DNA of 64,000 nucleotides from Acinetobacter gyllenbergii CIP 110306 = MTCC 11365 (GCF_000413855.1 NZ_ATGG01000025.1:57718-121717), one strand, 5' to 3'; counted from the first letter of the stretch, positions 18,656-28,589 are shown. The notes: generated by a model not told the origin, from the sequence alone. A program made the numbers and translations.

Positions 18656-19085
18656 GAGTAGGTCTCAGTTCAGCATCAGTTTAATCACGCATGCCATCAC
18701 TAAAAAAGTGACAAGCTGTCCAGACTGATTTGAAAGCATTCAAATCAGGGCAAATACGATGAGTGAAACTGGATATAAGGAGTGATCTGCAATACTTCGT
18801 ATTTTTAGGTGTTTTCTCCTAAAAATAATTATCCACATAAGACATTGCGTAGCTTATTTTTTCAAAATCGAGTAAATTAGTCAATATAAATTATCACCAT
18901 TTGATAATTTTTCATTTTTATCTAAAATAATCGCTATAAAATTTATCATTTTTCTCAGTATTCACCCTAAACGATTGATCTTGGATGATCAGATTTAAAA
19001 GTACATACACGACCTTTCGCTTTTCTGTTATAAAGCAATAAAAGTTCGGTTTTCACGTTATTTTGTAAGGAGTAGGCGTCCCATC
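18656..19085. promoter_or_regulatory. Divergent control region between the FUSC efflux operon and the IclR-type gene
   Basis: 430 A/T-rich bases with two clear palindromes. ATTTTTAGG-N8-CCTAAAAAT is at 18801-18826. AAATTATCA-CCATT-TGATAATTT is at 18888-18910, with a further AAATTTATCA half-site near 18948-18957. A perfect DnaA-box-type 9-mer TTATCCACA is at 18829-18837. The 23-bp palindrome is the best operator candidate for the adjacent regulator. I see no ORF here. Confidence 0.55.
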
Positions 19086-19865
19086 ATGGCCATTTCGAGT
19101 TTTGGTAAAATTCTTACTGTGCTGGATTTATTTTCAGTTTCACGTCCGATTATCAATGTCGATATCATTTGTGATGAGCTTGCGCTATCCAAACCTACCG
19201 CCTATCGTTATCTCAAAGAACTGGTTTCGACGGACATCTTAAAACGGATTAGTGGCACATCGGGTGACTATACGCTTGGCTCTAAAATTGCGGTTTTAGA
19301 TTATATTTCCCACAGCACTGACCCCCTGATTCAAATCAGCATCCCCTTTATGCGCGATATCGTGGAACGCACTGAACTGTGCTGCTTATTAACCTATTTA
19401 AATCATGATTATTGTATCGACCTACATCATGAGACCTTTAAAGATGCTGAATTACTCTCTTTTGGTCGAGGTTGCCCACGACCTGTTTATGTCGGTGCTT
19501 CACCTAAAATTGTCATTGCACACTTAAGCAAGCAGCGTATTCAAGCCTATTATCAGCAGTTTTCAAAAGAATTGGCACAAGTCGGATTTGCACAAACGCA
19601 GGATGAATTCATCCAACAGATGCGCAAAATCAAAAAACAAGGATTCTACTTATCCCAAGGTGAAATCGACCCTCAACTTTGCAGTTTGTCTGTACCGATC
19701 CGCTTCTCCAACAAAGAAGCGCCAATTGCGCTCACATTAGTGGCATCAAAGAATCGTTTTGACTTCATCAACATTCAAAAATTAATTGAAATCTTGCAAA
19801 ATAATGCGACTCAAATTGAACATAAATTTGCAACACTGCCTGAAAGCCAAGGCAACCCGATTTGA
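19086..19865 (+). CDS. IclR-family transcriptional regulator
   Basis: A 259-residue protein with an N-terminal winged helix (about 5-70; ELALSKPTAYRYLKELVSTDILKR is the recognition region) and a C-terminal IclR effector domain (about 80-255). Family features include the GRGCPRPVYVGASPK stretch and, near the C-terminus, LCSLSVPIRF. IclR proteins bind palindromes and usually control neighbouring genes. Its divergent position suggests control of the FUSC operon, in place of the LysR regulator usual for aaeXAB. The AAGGAG upstream is 14 bases from the ATG, longer than ideal. Confidence 0.9.
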   Translation: MAISSFGKILTVLDLFSVSRPIINVDIICDELALSKPTAYRYLKELVSTDILKRISGTSGDYTLGSKIAVLDYISHSTDPLIQISIPFMRDIVERTELCCLLTYLNHDYCIDLHHETFKDAELLSFGRGCPRPVYVGASPKIVIAHLSKQRIQAYYQQFSKELAQVGFAQTQDEFIQQMRKIKKQGFYLSQGEIDPQLCSLSVPIRFSNKEAPIALTLVASKNRFDFINIQKLIEILQNNATQIEHKFATLPESQGNPI

Positions 19866-19979
19866 GAATATTAAAAAACATTTACATTTTACACGGTTGT
19901 AAATATCAATAAATTCTCATATGATGATTATGTTCTTCAGCATACTCTCCCAAAAGAGCATGACTTTCCTCAGAGAACT

Positions 19980-20005
19980 AAGCTCATCGTTGTATGGGCT
20001 TTTTT
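19980..20005 (+). terminator. Rho-independent terminator after the IclR-type gene
   Basis: AAGCTCAT-CGTTGT-ATGGGCTT forms an 8-bp stem with one G:T pair, followed by TTTT. It lies about 115 bases after the stop. Confidence 0.65.
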
Positions 20006-20028
20006 CTTGTCTGGTCATTCATCAAACA

Positions 20029-20058
20029 ATAAAAAAGCCCTCTAAATAGAAGGCTTTT
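20029..20058 (-). terminator. Rho-independent terminator of the 20074-21234 gene
   Basis: On the minus strand AAAAGCC...GGCTTTT encloses an inner CTA/TAG pair and is followed by a T-run. It begins 16 bases after the stop of the hypothetical gene. Confidence 0.75.
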
Positions 20059-20073
20059 ACAGTTAAAAATATA

Positions 20074-21234
20074 TCAACACATGATTTTTTGGATTAACTT
20101 GGCTTCTACTAACATTTGCTCAGTCTGATCAGCAGCGATAGACACCAAGTGCTTTCCATTCGAATAAAGAACTGAACCCTCAGTATTCAACGCATAGCCC
20201 AGCACCCCCCGCTTGAGTACTTGTTGCTCTCCCGTCTGTGAACATTGAATCAGTTCCCAACTCCGCGGAATGACACCTGCAAATTTTTCCCCGGCACTTT
20301 GATTCTGCTGCAAGGTCTTTTGCGCCTTAATTAAGTTGCCTTCCACAAAAAGTTCTTCTTCAGACTTTTGTCTCGACTTCGCAGGATTACTGCCAGAGGT
20401 TGATTTCAATGATTCGCCTGTATACCGTTGTGTAAAGAAATCCAACCAACCAAACACGGCGCGAATAATTTTAAAGGGCGCTAATACGATATCTTTGAGT
20501 GAGTTGCCATTTGCATACTTATTTTTATAGGGCCGTTTAAGAAAATATAACTGCCCAGTACCATCCATTTGTGGTTTGTAGAAATCATAGGCAGGATCAG
20601 AAAATAGTGTTTCAAGTTCGCCGGTTTTCAGATTTAAACGACAAATTTCTTTCGGGCCAATGCTAACTCCCCCTTGTTGGTCATAAGCAAAGCCACAGCT
20701 ATCATAATAAATAAGATCTGGGTTTTGTGGATCAAAACATGGATGCTGATCCTGACAATCGCCTTCTGTAATATATTGAATCCGATTGGAATCCAAGCCT
20801 AATACACATAGATGTTGCTCAAAAGCATAGCCTTGACTGGCTGATAAAATCAGCCTTTTATGCTGTGCATCATAATCCATATGATGAATAATGAACTCGT
20901 TATTTCTTAATACCAACGCTTCAGGTTGCTGCGGATCTAGGAGTGATTTGATATAAATCGCACAACCATCCTGCAATTGCGCGGCATAAATCAAATGCTG
21001 TTCATCCATCAATACCGCGTCAACAGGATAAACATGCGCCAACTCATCTTGCTCACTATGATTCGCGACGCCCATGAATTGTGCCCCCGTACCCGAGGTT
21101 TTCCACTGCTTGCGTTGCTTGATCTCTTGTAAGTTTTTCTTGTACTGGCTCACTGCATGACAGTCAACTGTTTGAACTTTTTGGTCGTGCAATTGATGTA
21201 AGGCTTGATCTGATAAATACAATATTGATGACAT
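20074..21234 (-). CDS. Hypothetical protein with beta-propeller-like character
   Basis: I do not recognise this 386-residue protein. It has no signal peptide or membrane segment. The first 230 residues show short repeated blocks of the kind QHPCFDPQNPDLIYYDS, AVLMDEQHLIYAA and GQLYFLKRP, typical of WD40/PD40-like TolB propellers. The middle (about 235-310) is basic and Ser/Lys-rich. The tail resumes the pattern (GVLGYALNTEGSVLYS). The start is taken as ATG 21234; a GTG at 21267 is in frame. It stands alone with its own terminator. The propeller idea is an inference from pattern only. Confidence 0.75.
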   Translation of the reverse strand: MSSILYLSDQALHQLHDQKVQTVDCHAVSQYKKNLQEIKQRKQWKTSGTGAQFMGVANHSEQDELAHVYPVDAVLMDEQHLIYAAQLQDGCAIYIKSLLDPQQPEALVLRNNEFIIHHMDYDAQHKRLILSASQGYAFEQHLCVLGLDSNRIQYITEGDCQDQHPCFDPQNPDLIYYDSCGFAYDQQGGVSIGPKEICRLNLKTGELETLFSDPAYDFYKPQMDGTGQLYFLKRPYKNKYANGNSLKDIVLAPFKIIRAVFGWLDFFTQRYTGESLKSTSGSNPAKSRQKSEEELFVEGNLIKAQKTLQQNQSAGEKFAGVIPRSWELIQCSQTGEQQVLKRGVLGYALNTEGSVLYSNGKHLVSIAADQTEQMLVEAKLIQKIMC

Positions 21235-21353
21235 TGATGTGTGTTCCCAACTTATCGTTTTAAGCACTCACACTGCTCAATCGGCCCTTGTGAGTGCTGT
21301 TATTTTCTAATCTTTTTATTTAAATTTGAATAAAATATATGATGACTGAAATT

Positions 21354-21953
21354 CTAAGGCTGTTTCAAATAAGGCCACGCAGCTTTCATATAAATAAACA
21401 TCGACCAAAGCGTTAGTATCACGGCTGCATACAGCAAAGCATAAGCCCAGATTTCTAGCGGTTTCCAGTTCAATAAGAACACGCTGATCGCAATCATTTG
21501 AAAAGCGGTTTTATATTTACCAACGGTTGACACCGCAACACTGGTACGCGCACCTAATTCGGCCATCCACTCACGAAGTGCAGAAACTGTAATTTCACGC
21601 GAAATAATCACAATCGCGGCAAAGGCCATTGAAATGGTCGGTTGCCATTGCACCAATACAATTAATGCAGCTGCAACCATTAATTTATCTGCCACTGGAT
21701 CTAGAAACCGCCCAAAAGCAGAGGTTTGATTCAATGTTCTTGCCAAATAGCCATCGAACCAATCGGTCACTGCTGCAAGTACAAAAATTGCAGTCAGCAC
21801 CATATGGCGCATCATTCCCCCATGATGCTCAGCAATTCCAATCGCTGGCGGCCAATATGCAATCGCCAAAAATACTGGAATGAGGGCTATACGTGCCAAA
21901 GTTAAAATATTTGGAATGTTCAGGATTTGCCCTGTACTCATAAACACCGCCAT
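21354..21953 (-). CDS. pgsA: CDP-diacylglycerol-glycerol-3-phosphate 3-phosphatidyltransferase
   Basis: Makes phosphatidylglycerol phosphate, the committed step to phosphatidylglycerol and cardiolipin, in the inner membrane. The 199 residues carry the full CDP-alcohol phosphotransferase signature DG-x2-AR-x8-G-x3-D-x3-D: Asp67-Gly68, Ala71-Arg72, Gly81, Asp85, Asp89. About four to five hydrophobic segments are visible. An in-frame ATG at 21941 (MSTGQILNIPN) is an equally good start. It lies downstream of uvrC with one thioesterase gene between; uvrC and pgsA are direct neighbours in E. coli. Confidence 0.94.
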   Translation of the reverse strand: MAVFMSTGQILNIPNILTLARIALIPVFLAIAYWPPAIGIAEHHGGMMRHMVLTAIFVLAAVTDWFDGYLARTLNQTSAFGRFLDPVADKLMVAAALIVLVQWQPTISMAFAAIVIISREITVSALREWMAELGARTSVAVSTVGKYKTAFQMIAISVFLLNWKPLEIWAYALLYAAVILTLWSMFIYMKAAWPYLKQP

Positions 21954-22046
21954 GTTGTTCGCATCAAATATGCATGTCGCACAAAGGATGTGCCGAGATT
22001 GTATCCACGTGTAGGCAACTTTATACGAAATGTATCGCAGTGTCGA

Positions 22047-22847
22047 CTAGGCAAAAACAGCAACTGTCTGTCTAAGCACCGCAATTAAACGGTTTTCAGC
22101 ATCCCATACATAGGCATATTCGGTTGAATAGCCATGTTCTGCATATTCAGTCACCACTTTATATTTCAACCAATTCTGAATTTGACCCGTAATCGGTTGC
22201 AAATAGGTAATTTGCCAAGTCAATGAGCTGGCTGGTGCAGGGGTCTTAAACATCGGCAATACCCCAGGTGGCCAGACATCCATCAAGGCAAATAGGTCAG
22301 CCAATTGCATCTCACGATTTGAATGCAGATTTGGCGCAAAACGGCCCCAGCCCCCAAAGTCTGGCACTTTACTGCCCGCCATTGGATAACTTCCTTCGGC
22401 CCAACATAGTTCAAAATGCTGCAAACATTCAGGCATTAACCCTTCAAGGTAAAAGGTCTTATCCAATTGCTCAGGGCTTGGATAATCTGGCACTTGTGGC
22501 AAGTTTTGCACATGAATACGGGAATCTCGCTGCGTGCCAAAACTGGCAATTAAGATACTTTGAACAGCATCATCCTGCCAAAGTCGGACTTCCAGCGTCG
22601 TGACAGATTTTCCTTCCCTTAATACCTCAGCACTCAGTCGCGCTTGGCCTTGCTGTACTGGGCCAACAAAAGTGACATTACAGCTTAACAGTTGCTTTGC
22701 TGCATCTTGTACCACACTGAGTGCTTTCTGAATCAGCAATCCTGCAATCAAACCACCAAATACGGTACGGCCCTGTAACCAACCGGATGGAATATCAATC
22801 CATTCTTGTTGTTCAACCTGTTGATAGAGCGGAAGCAAGGCCATCAT
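22047..22847 (-). CDS. Acyl-CoA thioesterase family protein (TesB-like double hotdog)
   Basis: A 266-residue cytosolic protein of the thioesterase/TesB-like group. It has an N-terminal hotdog with GRTVFGGLIAGLLIQKAL (about 25-42) and FVGPVQQGQARLSAEVLREGKS. A second hotdog follows around 130-262 (WPPGVLPMFKTPAPASSLTWQITYL). Likely role is hydrolysis of an acyl-CoA; the chain length is unknown. I chose ATG 22847 because AAGGA lies five bases before it; the longer frame would need GTG 22871. It sits between uvrC and pgsA on the same strand. Confidence 0.88.
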   Translation of the reverse strand: MMALLPLYQQVEQQEWIDIPSGWLQGRTVFGGLIAGLLIQKALSVVQDAAKQLLSCNVTFVGPVQQGQARLSAEVLREGKSVTTLEVRLWQDDAVQSILIASFGTQRDSRIHVQNLPQVPDYPSPEQLDKTFYLEGLMPECLQHFELCWAEGSYPMAGSKVPDFGGWGRFAPNLHSNREMQLADLFALMDVWPPGVLPMFKTPAPASSLTWQITYLQPITGQIQNWLKYKVVTEYAEHGYSTEYAYVWDAENRLIAVLRQTVAVFA

Positions 22848-22948
22848 TTTTCCTTCATCATCGAAACCCACTATCTTTGAACGTTTTTAAGCATTTGTGA
22901 ATGATCGTTTACACGGCAATATTGGGAAGATTATGTCAATCGGTCAAA

Positions 22949-24748
22949 TTATTCATGCAAAATTTTATAAATGGTTCTGGCCAGAACCTCACCCAGCCCC
23001 GGAACCAAGGTCAGCTCATTTTCCGATGCCTTTAATACCCCTTGTATACCGCCAAAATGGGTCAATAAATCACGACGGCGTTTCGGCCCCAAGCCTGGAA
23101 TAGCCTCCAGAACCGAACTACTACGGCGTTTATCACGCTTGGCACGATGTTTGGTAATGGCAAAACGATGTGCCTCATCACGAACCTGCTGAATCAAATG
23201 TAAGGCTTTATGATCTTCTGGCAATTGAATCTTGGTGCCATCGGTAAAATGCAGTGTCTCTAGTCCAGGTTTACGTCCTTCCCCTTTAGATACCCCAATC
23301 ATAAAGGCATCCAGTTCAAGTTCCTGCATCACTTCCATCGCCATATGCAGTTGTCCTTTGCCACCATCAATCAGCAATAAATCTGGCAACATATTCTTTT
23401 TATAGCGGCGGATGAGTGCTTGACGCATCGCAGCATAGTCATCCCCCCCAGTAATATCCTGAATCGCAAATTGGCGATAATCACGCTTTCTTGCCCCGCC
23501 CTGATCAAACACGACACAGGATGCAATTGGCGCTTCGCCCATGGTATGACTAATATCAAAGCATTCAATCCGATCAACTGGACGTCCTACCACCTGTTCA
23601 AGTTGATGGAAACGTTCATTCAGTTCTAGATGATTACTGAGTTTGCCTTTAATTGCGTGTTGCACATTCATCTGCGCCAGCTCTAACCATTCAGCACGGG
23701 TCTCTCGTACTTTGTGTTTAATCTGTACTTTTTTATTAAAGGTCTGCTGCAAGCCATCTTCTAACTGCTGCCGATCTGGTACATCAACATTGACAATGAG
23801 TTCTGTCGGTACTTCATCTGCCACTTGGAAATAAAAATTGGCCATGAAATCACTAAGCATTTGCCCCAAATCATCGCCCAACATATCTGGGAAATAGCTT
23901 TTTCCTCCCAGCATCCGTCCATTACGCACATACATAATCTGGACGCAGGTCACCCCTGCTTGGTAGGCAATTGCCAGAATATCTGCCTCACCTTTGATTT
24001 TAAACACCGCTTGCTGAGCCTGTACTTCACGTAATAAGCCAAGCCGATCGCGATAAAACACCGCCTTCTCGAATTCCAGTGCTTCTGCTGCCTGCTCCAT
24101 TTTCCCGATCAGCTCTTGATTCAGCTCTTTGGTATCGCCTTGCAAAAAACGAATGGAGTTATCGACATCTTCTTTATAGTCGGCTGGGCTAATCAGTCCC
24201 ACACAAGGTGCTGTACAACGTTTAATTTGGTATTGCAAACAAGGACGCTTACGCTGTGAAAAATAGCTGTTTTCGCATTGGCGTACATTAAACAGTTTCT
24301 GTAACACCAATAACGTATCCCGCGCGCTATAAGCACTTGGGTAAGGCCCAAAAAATTTACCAATTTGATGCTTGCCTTTGCCCCGTCCACTGGCAATCCG
24401 CGGATAGGGTTTGTCTGATGAGACAAAAATATAAACGTAGGATTTATCATCCCGCAACATAATGTTATAAGGCGGGCGATGCAGCTTAATCAGGTTTTGC
24501 TCAAGCAATAAAGCTTCGGTTTCGGAACGCACCACCAAGCTTTCAATATCATAAATACGGGCAACTAAGGCCTGTGTCTTCGGATGCTCAATGGTTTTTA
24601 CAAAATAGCTCGACACACGATTCTTTAGATTTTTGGCTTTACCGACATACAATAACTCCCCATCTTTACCCAGCATTTTATAAACGCCAGGTAACTGAGT
24701 CATATGCGCCAGTATTTTTTCAATGTGTTCTCGAGCGTTTGGGTTCAC
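22949..24748 (-). CDS. uvrC: Excinuclease ABC subunit C
   Basis: UvrC makes both incisions in nucleotide excision repair. The 599 residues have a GIY-YIG nuclease ([20 protein letters not shown], about 19-38) and a cysteine cluster near 150-180 (C-x9-C-x6-C-x4-C). A UVR domain lies around 200-235 ([14 protein letters not shown]) and an RNase H-like C-terminal nuclease around 375-500 ([12 protein letters not shown]). Tandem helix-hairpin-helix motifs are at the end ([30 protein letters not shown]). The start codon is GTG at 24748. Confidence 0.97.
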   Translation of the reverse strand: MNPNAREHIEKILAHMTQLPGVYKMLGKDGELLYVGKAKNLKNRVSSYFVKTIEHPKTQALVARIYDIESLVVRSETEALLLEQNLIKLHRPPYNIMLRDDKSYVYIFVSSDKPYPRIASGRGKGKHQIGKFFGPYPSAYSARDTLLVLQKLFNVRQCENSYFSQRKRPCLQYQIKRCTAPCVGLISPADYKEDVDNSIRFLQGDTKELNQELIGKMEQAAEALEFEKAVFYRDRLGLLREVQAQQAVFKIKGEADILAIAYQAGVTCVQIMYVRNGRMLGGKSYFPDMLGDDLGQMLSDFMANFYFQVADEVPTELIVNVDVPDRQQLEDGLQQTFNKKVQIKHKVRETRAEWLELAQMNVQHAIKGKLSNHLELNERFHQLEQVVGRPVDRIECFDISHTMGEAPIASCVVFDQGGARKRDYRQFAIQDITGGDDYAAMRQALIRRYKKNMLPDLLLIDGGKGQLHMAMEVMQELELDAFMIGVSKGEGRKPGLETLHFTDGTKIQLPEDHKALHLIQQVRDEAHRFAITKHRAKRDKRRSSSVLEAIPGLGPKRRRDLLTHFGGIQGVLKASENELTLVPGLGEVLARTIYKILHE

Positions 24749-24818
24749 AAGTCGACTTTAATCATAAGTAATATTTGGATGATGTTGGCAAACCCATCGC
24801 TTTTCAAGTGTTCATCCG

Positions 24819-25988
24819 TCAATTTTCATGCTGAAAGGGAGAGACTAGCCATTGCATTAGTTTCTGCTTGTCTGCTCTTTTCTTTAGACCACTGATTTTT
24901 ACACTTTCCCAATCAAACTGATAATCTTGTTTCAGTGTTTTCAACCATTCTGGAAAGCCAAATACCCCATATTCAGAAAAAGCAGGCATTTCTAATTCAT
25001 TCTGATAAGAATCACTAAAATGGTGTTGCGAATAACTTTGATTTAATGGGCTTACAAATAATTTTACATGCCAGTTAAACGCACTATCATCTTGTAGCTC
25101 CAGAAAAACATAGCCATGATTGTGTTTAAGGTCAATCCAAATACTGACACCCCAATCCTTTAAAGGTAAATCCAGCCCAAGTTTCGTTTTCCAAATAAAA
25201 GTTTCGCTTGCCCGCCGTTTCACATTTTCCAATTCGATCAGTTGCTGTACATATGGAAAGGCATCAGCAGTGAAAATATCATCACCATATTGTTGCAGCA
25301 TTTTTTCGCAGTATAAACAAAGAATTCTAAAGTTATCAGGCCCGAAGACAGCATAATCACCGTGTAAAAATTTTTCTAGAAAAATAGCTTGATACTGTGG
25401 GTTAAACAAAGCCAATAATGCCATTGCACGAATTTTTAAACCCAGTACCAACTGATTGTCTTCACAATAGAAATCGTACTGGCTCATATGCTCTAAGCAT
25501 TGCAAGGCGTACTCGGCGAATCCTTGTTGTTGTTTAAAAAAGTCCATTTTTTTTAAATGACCACGGATAGAGGTATAGCTCTCTATACGGGTATACAGTT
25601 TTCTGAGTTTTTCATATTGCTCAAACGAGTGGCCTTGAGCAAGAGGATTAAATTGATCGAATCCGTAAAGAAATAAAGGCTCTCTCACATCGTATACATT
25701 CAATACCGACCCGAAATCGCTTAAATATTGCCGATAGGCTTCAATAAAAATCGAATAATTTTGAGCTTTTAATTTTATCGAACATTTGAGGTGTAGAACA
25801 ACGCTATATAACTGGATCAATTCTTCTTGATTCAAAATCTTATCGGCTTTTACCGAAAGTTCCGCAAAACGTTGCCAATGCTGGCTATAAAAATCTTTTA
25901 ATGGCTGATCATCTTGATTGCAACGCGGGTATAGCGCATCGCTGATAAAATATTGTAAAAACTGTAAGTCACTTAATTGTTGCATCAT
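24819..25988 (-). CDS. Hypothetical protein, no recognised domain
   Basis: I do not recognise this 389-residue protein. It has no signal peptide and no clear membrane segment. It is rich in aromatic residues, Gln and Leu. The first 260 residues look largely helical (YALQCLEHMSQYDFYCEDNQ; EKLRKLYTRIES), perhaps TPR-like, and the last 120 look more beta-like (WGVSIWIDLKHNHGYVFLEL). AAGGA precedes two adjacent ATGs (25988 and 25985). It lies downstream of lpxO, separated by a terminator, and has no obvious partner. Confidence 0.72.
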   Translation of the reverse strand: MMQQLSDLQFLQYFISDALYPRCNQDDQPLKDFYSQHWQRFAELSVKADKILNQEELIQLYSVVLHLKCSIKLKAQNYSIFIEAYRQYLSDFGSVLNVYDVREPLFLYGFDQFNPLAQGHSFEQYEKLRKLYTRIESYTSIRGHLKKMDFFKQQQGFAEYALQCLEHMSQYDFYCEDNQLVLGLKIRAMALLALFNPQYQAIFLEKFLHGDYAVFGPDNFRILCLYCEKMLQQYGDDIFTADAFPYVQQLIELENVKRRASETFIWKTKLGLDLPLKDWGVSIWIDLKHNHGYVFLELQDDSAFNWHVKLFVSPLNQSYSQHHFSDSYQNELEMPAFSEYGVFGFPEWLKTLKQDYQFDWESVKISGLKKRADKQKLMQWLVSPFQHEN

Positions 25989-26001
25989 TCTTCCTTATTA
26001 T

Positions 26002-26024
26002 AAAAAAACGCCCTTTCGGGCGTT
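26002..26024 (-). terminator. Rho-independent terminator of lpxO
   Basis: On the minus strand AACGCCC-GAAA-GGGCGTT is followed by a run of T. It lies 15 bases after the lpxO stop and just before the next gene start. Confidence 0.85.
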
Positions 26025-26038
26025 GATCTTATTCAAAC

Positions 26039-26953
26039 TTAAAAAACATACGGACGCACAAAAATCAGGAAAAATAGCCCAAGCATGATGAACCATTTCA
26101 AGAAGTAATACAGTGAACGGTTCGATTTCTTCAACGCTTTGGCTTTAATCCGAATCTGGTAAATATAACCAAAGGCTTTATTCAAACCACCTGTTTGGTC
26201 ACCCGCTTCATTGGGTGAACTCGCAGCCGTCATCACACTTTTACCAAACCAGTGATTAAATTTCTCCATAAAACGTGTTTTTAATGGGCGCTCTACATCT
26301 GCGAAGAAAATAATACGGTTTTGGTCAGTCGTGTTTTCAGCATAGTGAATATAGGTTTCATCAAATACGACACTTTCACCATCACGCCAAGAATAACGCT
26401 CGCCATCGACATCAATGAAACAACGATCATCATTTGGTGTAATTAAACCTAAGTGATAACGCAAAGAACCTGCATAAGGGTCACGGTGGCGAACCAAACG
26501 ACTATCTGGCGCAAGTTCAGTAAACATGGCCGCTTTAATCGTTGGCAAGGTCTTTAACAATGCGGTTGTTTTTGGACAAAGTTCAGCTGCTGATGGATGT
26601 GCTGAGTCGTACCATTTCAGATAGAATCGCTTCCAACCTGTTTTAAAGAATGAGTTAAAGCCCAAGTCATCATAGCTGCTAGATGCTTTAATGCCACCTT
26701 TCTCGTACAGCGCTTTGGCTTCATCACGAATCATTTCCCAATTTTCATCCAGAACTTTTAAGTCCTGAAAATGCTGGGTGTCGATATACGGCTGATTCGG
26801 CACTCTAGAAAACATGTACATCAAAAAGTTAATGGGTGCAAGAATCGTAGAATGGTCAAAAAACTGACGATAAAACGAATGCTTTACTTTCCCACGGCGC
26901 TGAATATACAAAGCCGAAATGATAAAAATCGCCAATATGATCCACTTAATCAT
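26039..26953 (-). CDS. lpxO: Lipid A (acyl) 2-hydroxylase LpxO-like, aspartyl/asparaginyl beta-hydroxylase family
   Basis: Fe(II)/2-oxoglutarate dioxygenase expected to 2-hydroxylate a lipid A secondary acyl chain at the inner membrane. The 304 residues start with a membrane anchor (about 2-20). Next comes the LpxO-typical QFFDHSTILAPINFLMYMFS, and then the hydroxylase domain with iron ligands in HRDPYAG (His156, Asp158) and YIHYAEN (His203). Arg after it (about 212) would bind 2-oxoglutarate. A hydrophobic C-terminus (about 280-300) is also typical. ATG 26953 is chosen; the frame stays open to 27082, but the extra 43 residues do not look like the family. Confidence 0.9.
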   Translation of the reverse strand: MIKWIILAIFIISALYIQRRGKVKHSFYRQFFDHSTILAPINFLMYMFSRVPNQPYIDTQHFQDLKVLDENWEMIRDEAKALYEKGGIKASSSYDDLGFNSFFKTGWKRFYLKWYDSAHPSAAELCPKTTALLKTLPTIKAAMFTELAPDSRLVRHRDPYAGSLRYHLGLITPNDDRCFIDVDGERYSWRDGESVVFDETYIHYAENTTDQNRIIFFADVERPLKTRFMEKFNHWFGKSVMTAASSPNEAGDQTGGLNKAFGYIYQIRIKAKALKKSNRSLYYFLKWFIMLGLFFLIFVRPYVF

Positions 26954-27122
26954 ATAGTTACTCGCATTTAAGATCTTTAAAGATACTTCGAAGATATTTG
27001 AAATTGAGGGAATAATAACAAACTCTCGAAGAAAATTCAGACCTAGATCAGCAACGATTATTTTAATAAATAGAAATCTCAAGAATATTCATTCTTGAGA
27101 TTTCTCAAACTTAGGTTGTAAA

Positions 27123-28118
27123 TTAGTCTTGGTATGGTTTCCAATTCAAGCCCGTTAATGAAACAAGCGCTTTTGCAGCGGTTTCATTGTAGCTATAGCA
27201 ACCTGATTTCAATTGTGCAATTCTTAACTGAGCAAAATGGACGCGCTCAGGTGTATCTGCATTTTTTAAGGCTATTTCCCAATGCTTAATTTCTTGATCA
27301 GCTGTCCAACCAATATTGCTTGAATAATCTGCAGTATATGTTCTACCTTGATATTGCACCGCAACAGCATCGTCTTCAGCAAAGCCCAAACTCGTATTAT
27401 AAATCGTTGTCCACAAAACATTTTGCCATGATCCCTTAGCTGCTTTATAAGTAAAGCCGAATGGATTCGTTCGATTTAAATATTCAAGAAACGGTGCATT
27501 TTCAGCATCAAAGTCCTCAAAACTTTGATTAATTTCATGATCAGGATCAGCATTAAATGCAAATGTCACTTGATTCGATTTTTTTGAAACTAAGCGATAA
27601 CAACTACTTCCTTGAGGGAATTTATTCTGACCATAAGTGTTAAGAAAGATACGCCCATTGGTTGTACTCTCATCACTCACAGGAAAGCCTACTGCTCGAT
27701 AACCAGGTAAAACTGTATCAAACATATTCCGACCAGATAGATCAACTCGTTGGAATTTCCAATCCTCTTTGACATCTCCAATGATGTCTAGTCTCCAATC
27801 TGTCAGCGAATTAATATTCATCACATTAATTGCTTTATCAGTTGGGAAATAGAGTTTTTTCTCTGTTAACAAATACTCACCTAGAGCTTGATTAGCGGAG
27901 CCATCTGTTGTTTTTTTATTGAATATTTCGAAATAAGCAATATTTAGCTCATCTTTTTCGTCAGCATTGTAATCCATAAAATAATAGCGAGTACCATTTG
28001 CTGTAGAGTCTTGTGATGTACTACTTTGATTATTATCACCAGAACTACCACCACCCCCTCCACATGCACTCAACATAAAAGGAAGGATTGCCAAAACTAT
28101 AAATTTATTTTTTAACAT
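27123..28118 (-). CDS. Hypothetical lipoprotein
   Basis: 331 residues with a lipoprotein signal peptide; the lipobox LSAC puts the acylated Cys at 19, followed by a poly-Gly linker (GGGGGSSG) as in many Acinetobacter lipoproteins. The mature part is acidic and aromatic, with no domain I recognise. Two late cysteines (CYRLVSK and GCYSYNE) could form a disulfide. The gene is more A/T-rich than its neighbours. Location is expected to be the outer membrane, function unknown. Confidence 0.8.
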   Translation of the reverse strand: MLKNKFIVLAILPFMLSACGGGGGSSGDNNQSSTSQDSTANGTRYYFMDYNADEKDELNIAYFEIFNKKTTDGSANQALGEYLLTEKKLYFPTDKAINVMNINSLTDWRLDIIGDVKEDWKFQRVDLSGRNMFDTVLPGYRAVGFPVSDESTTNGRIFLNTYGQNKFPQGSSCYRLVSKKSNQVTFAFNADPDHEINQSFEDFDAENAPFLEYLNRTNPFGFTYKAAKGSWQNVLWTTIYNTSLGFAEDDAVAVQYQGRTYTADYSSNIGWTADQEIKHWEIALKNADTPERVHFAQLRIAQLKSGCYSYNETAAKALVSLTGLNWKPYQD

Positions 28119-28589
28119 AATATTACTTTCTTAAACATTTTTATAACATGAAGTTTATCCAAAAATAAAAAATAGACAATACTTTCTGTCTAACATTTCA
28201 CAAATAATTCTACTTTTTATGACTTGTTTAAAAAATGGGATTAACCGCTATCTTTATTATTTAACATGGATGAGATTTACTCCCACTCACTTAGTATTTC
28301 GCTGTTTCTTTAGCTATCAGCCCAACGAGCGGATATCTCCTCCAACTTGATCTTGCACAATTCTCCAGCAAGCAAAAAAAACCATATTAAATAGATATTT
28401 TTCATATAGATAAGACTAAAAAAATTATTTACAAACAATTGATGACCCTAGCGTCACGGCTTGATACAACTTGTTATGTCCTTTTTGGATATAGTTATCG
28501 TAAGATTAGCGAAGCATTTTTTGTGTGCCTAAGCGCACACACGCTTTATGACATCAACTCAGAATCCTCCACAACAAGGGAGATCAGGC
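28119..28589. other. Divergent intergenic region upstream of fadBA, no gene seen
   Basis: 471 A/T-rich bases between the lipoprotein gene and fadB. The only distinct structure is a hairpin TGTGTGC-CTAAGC-GCACACA at 28522-28541, close to the fadB start and probably in its 5' leader. The fadBA promoter must be here, but I cannot place hexamers with confidence, nor a fatty-acid regulator operator. Confidence 0.55.
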
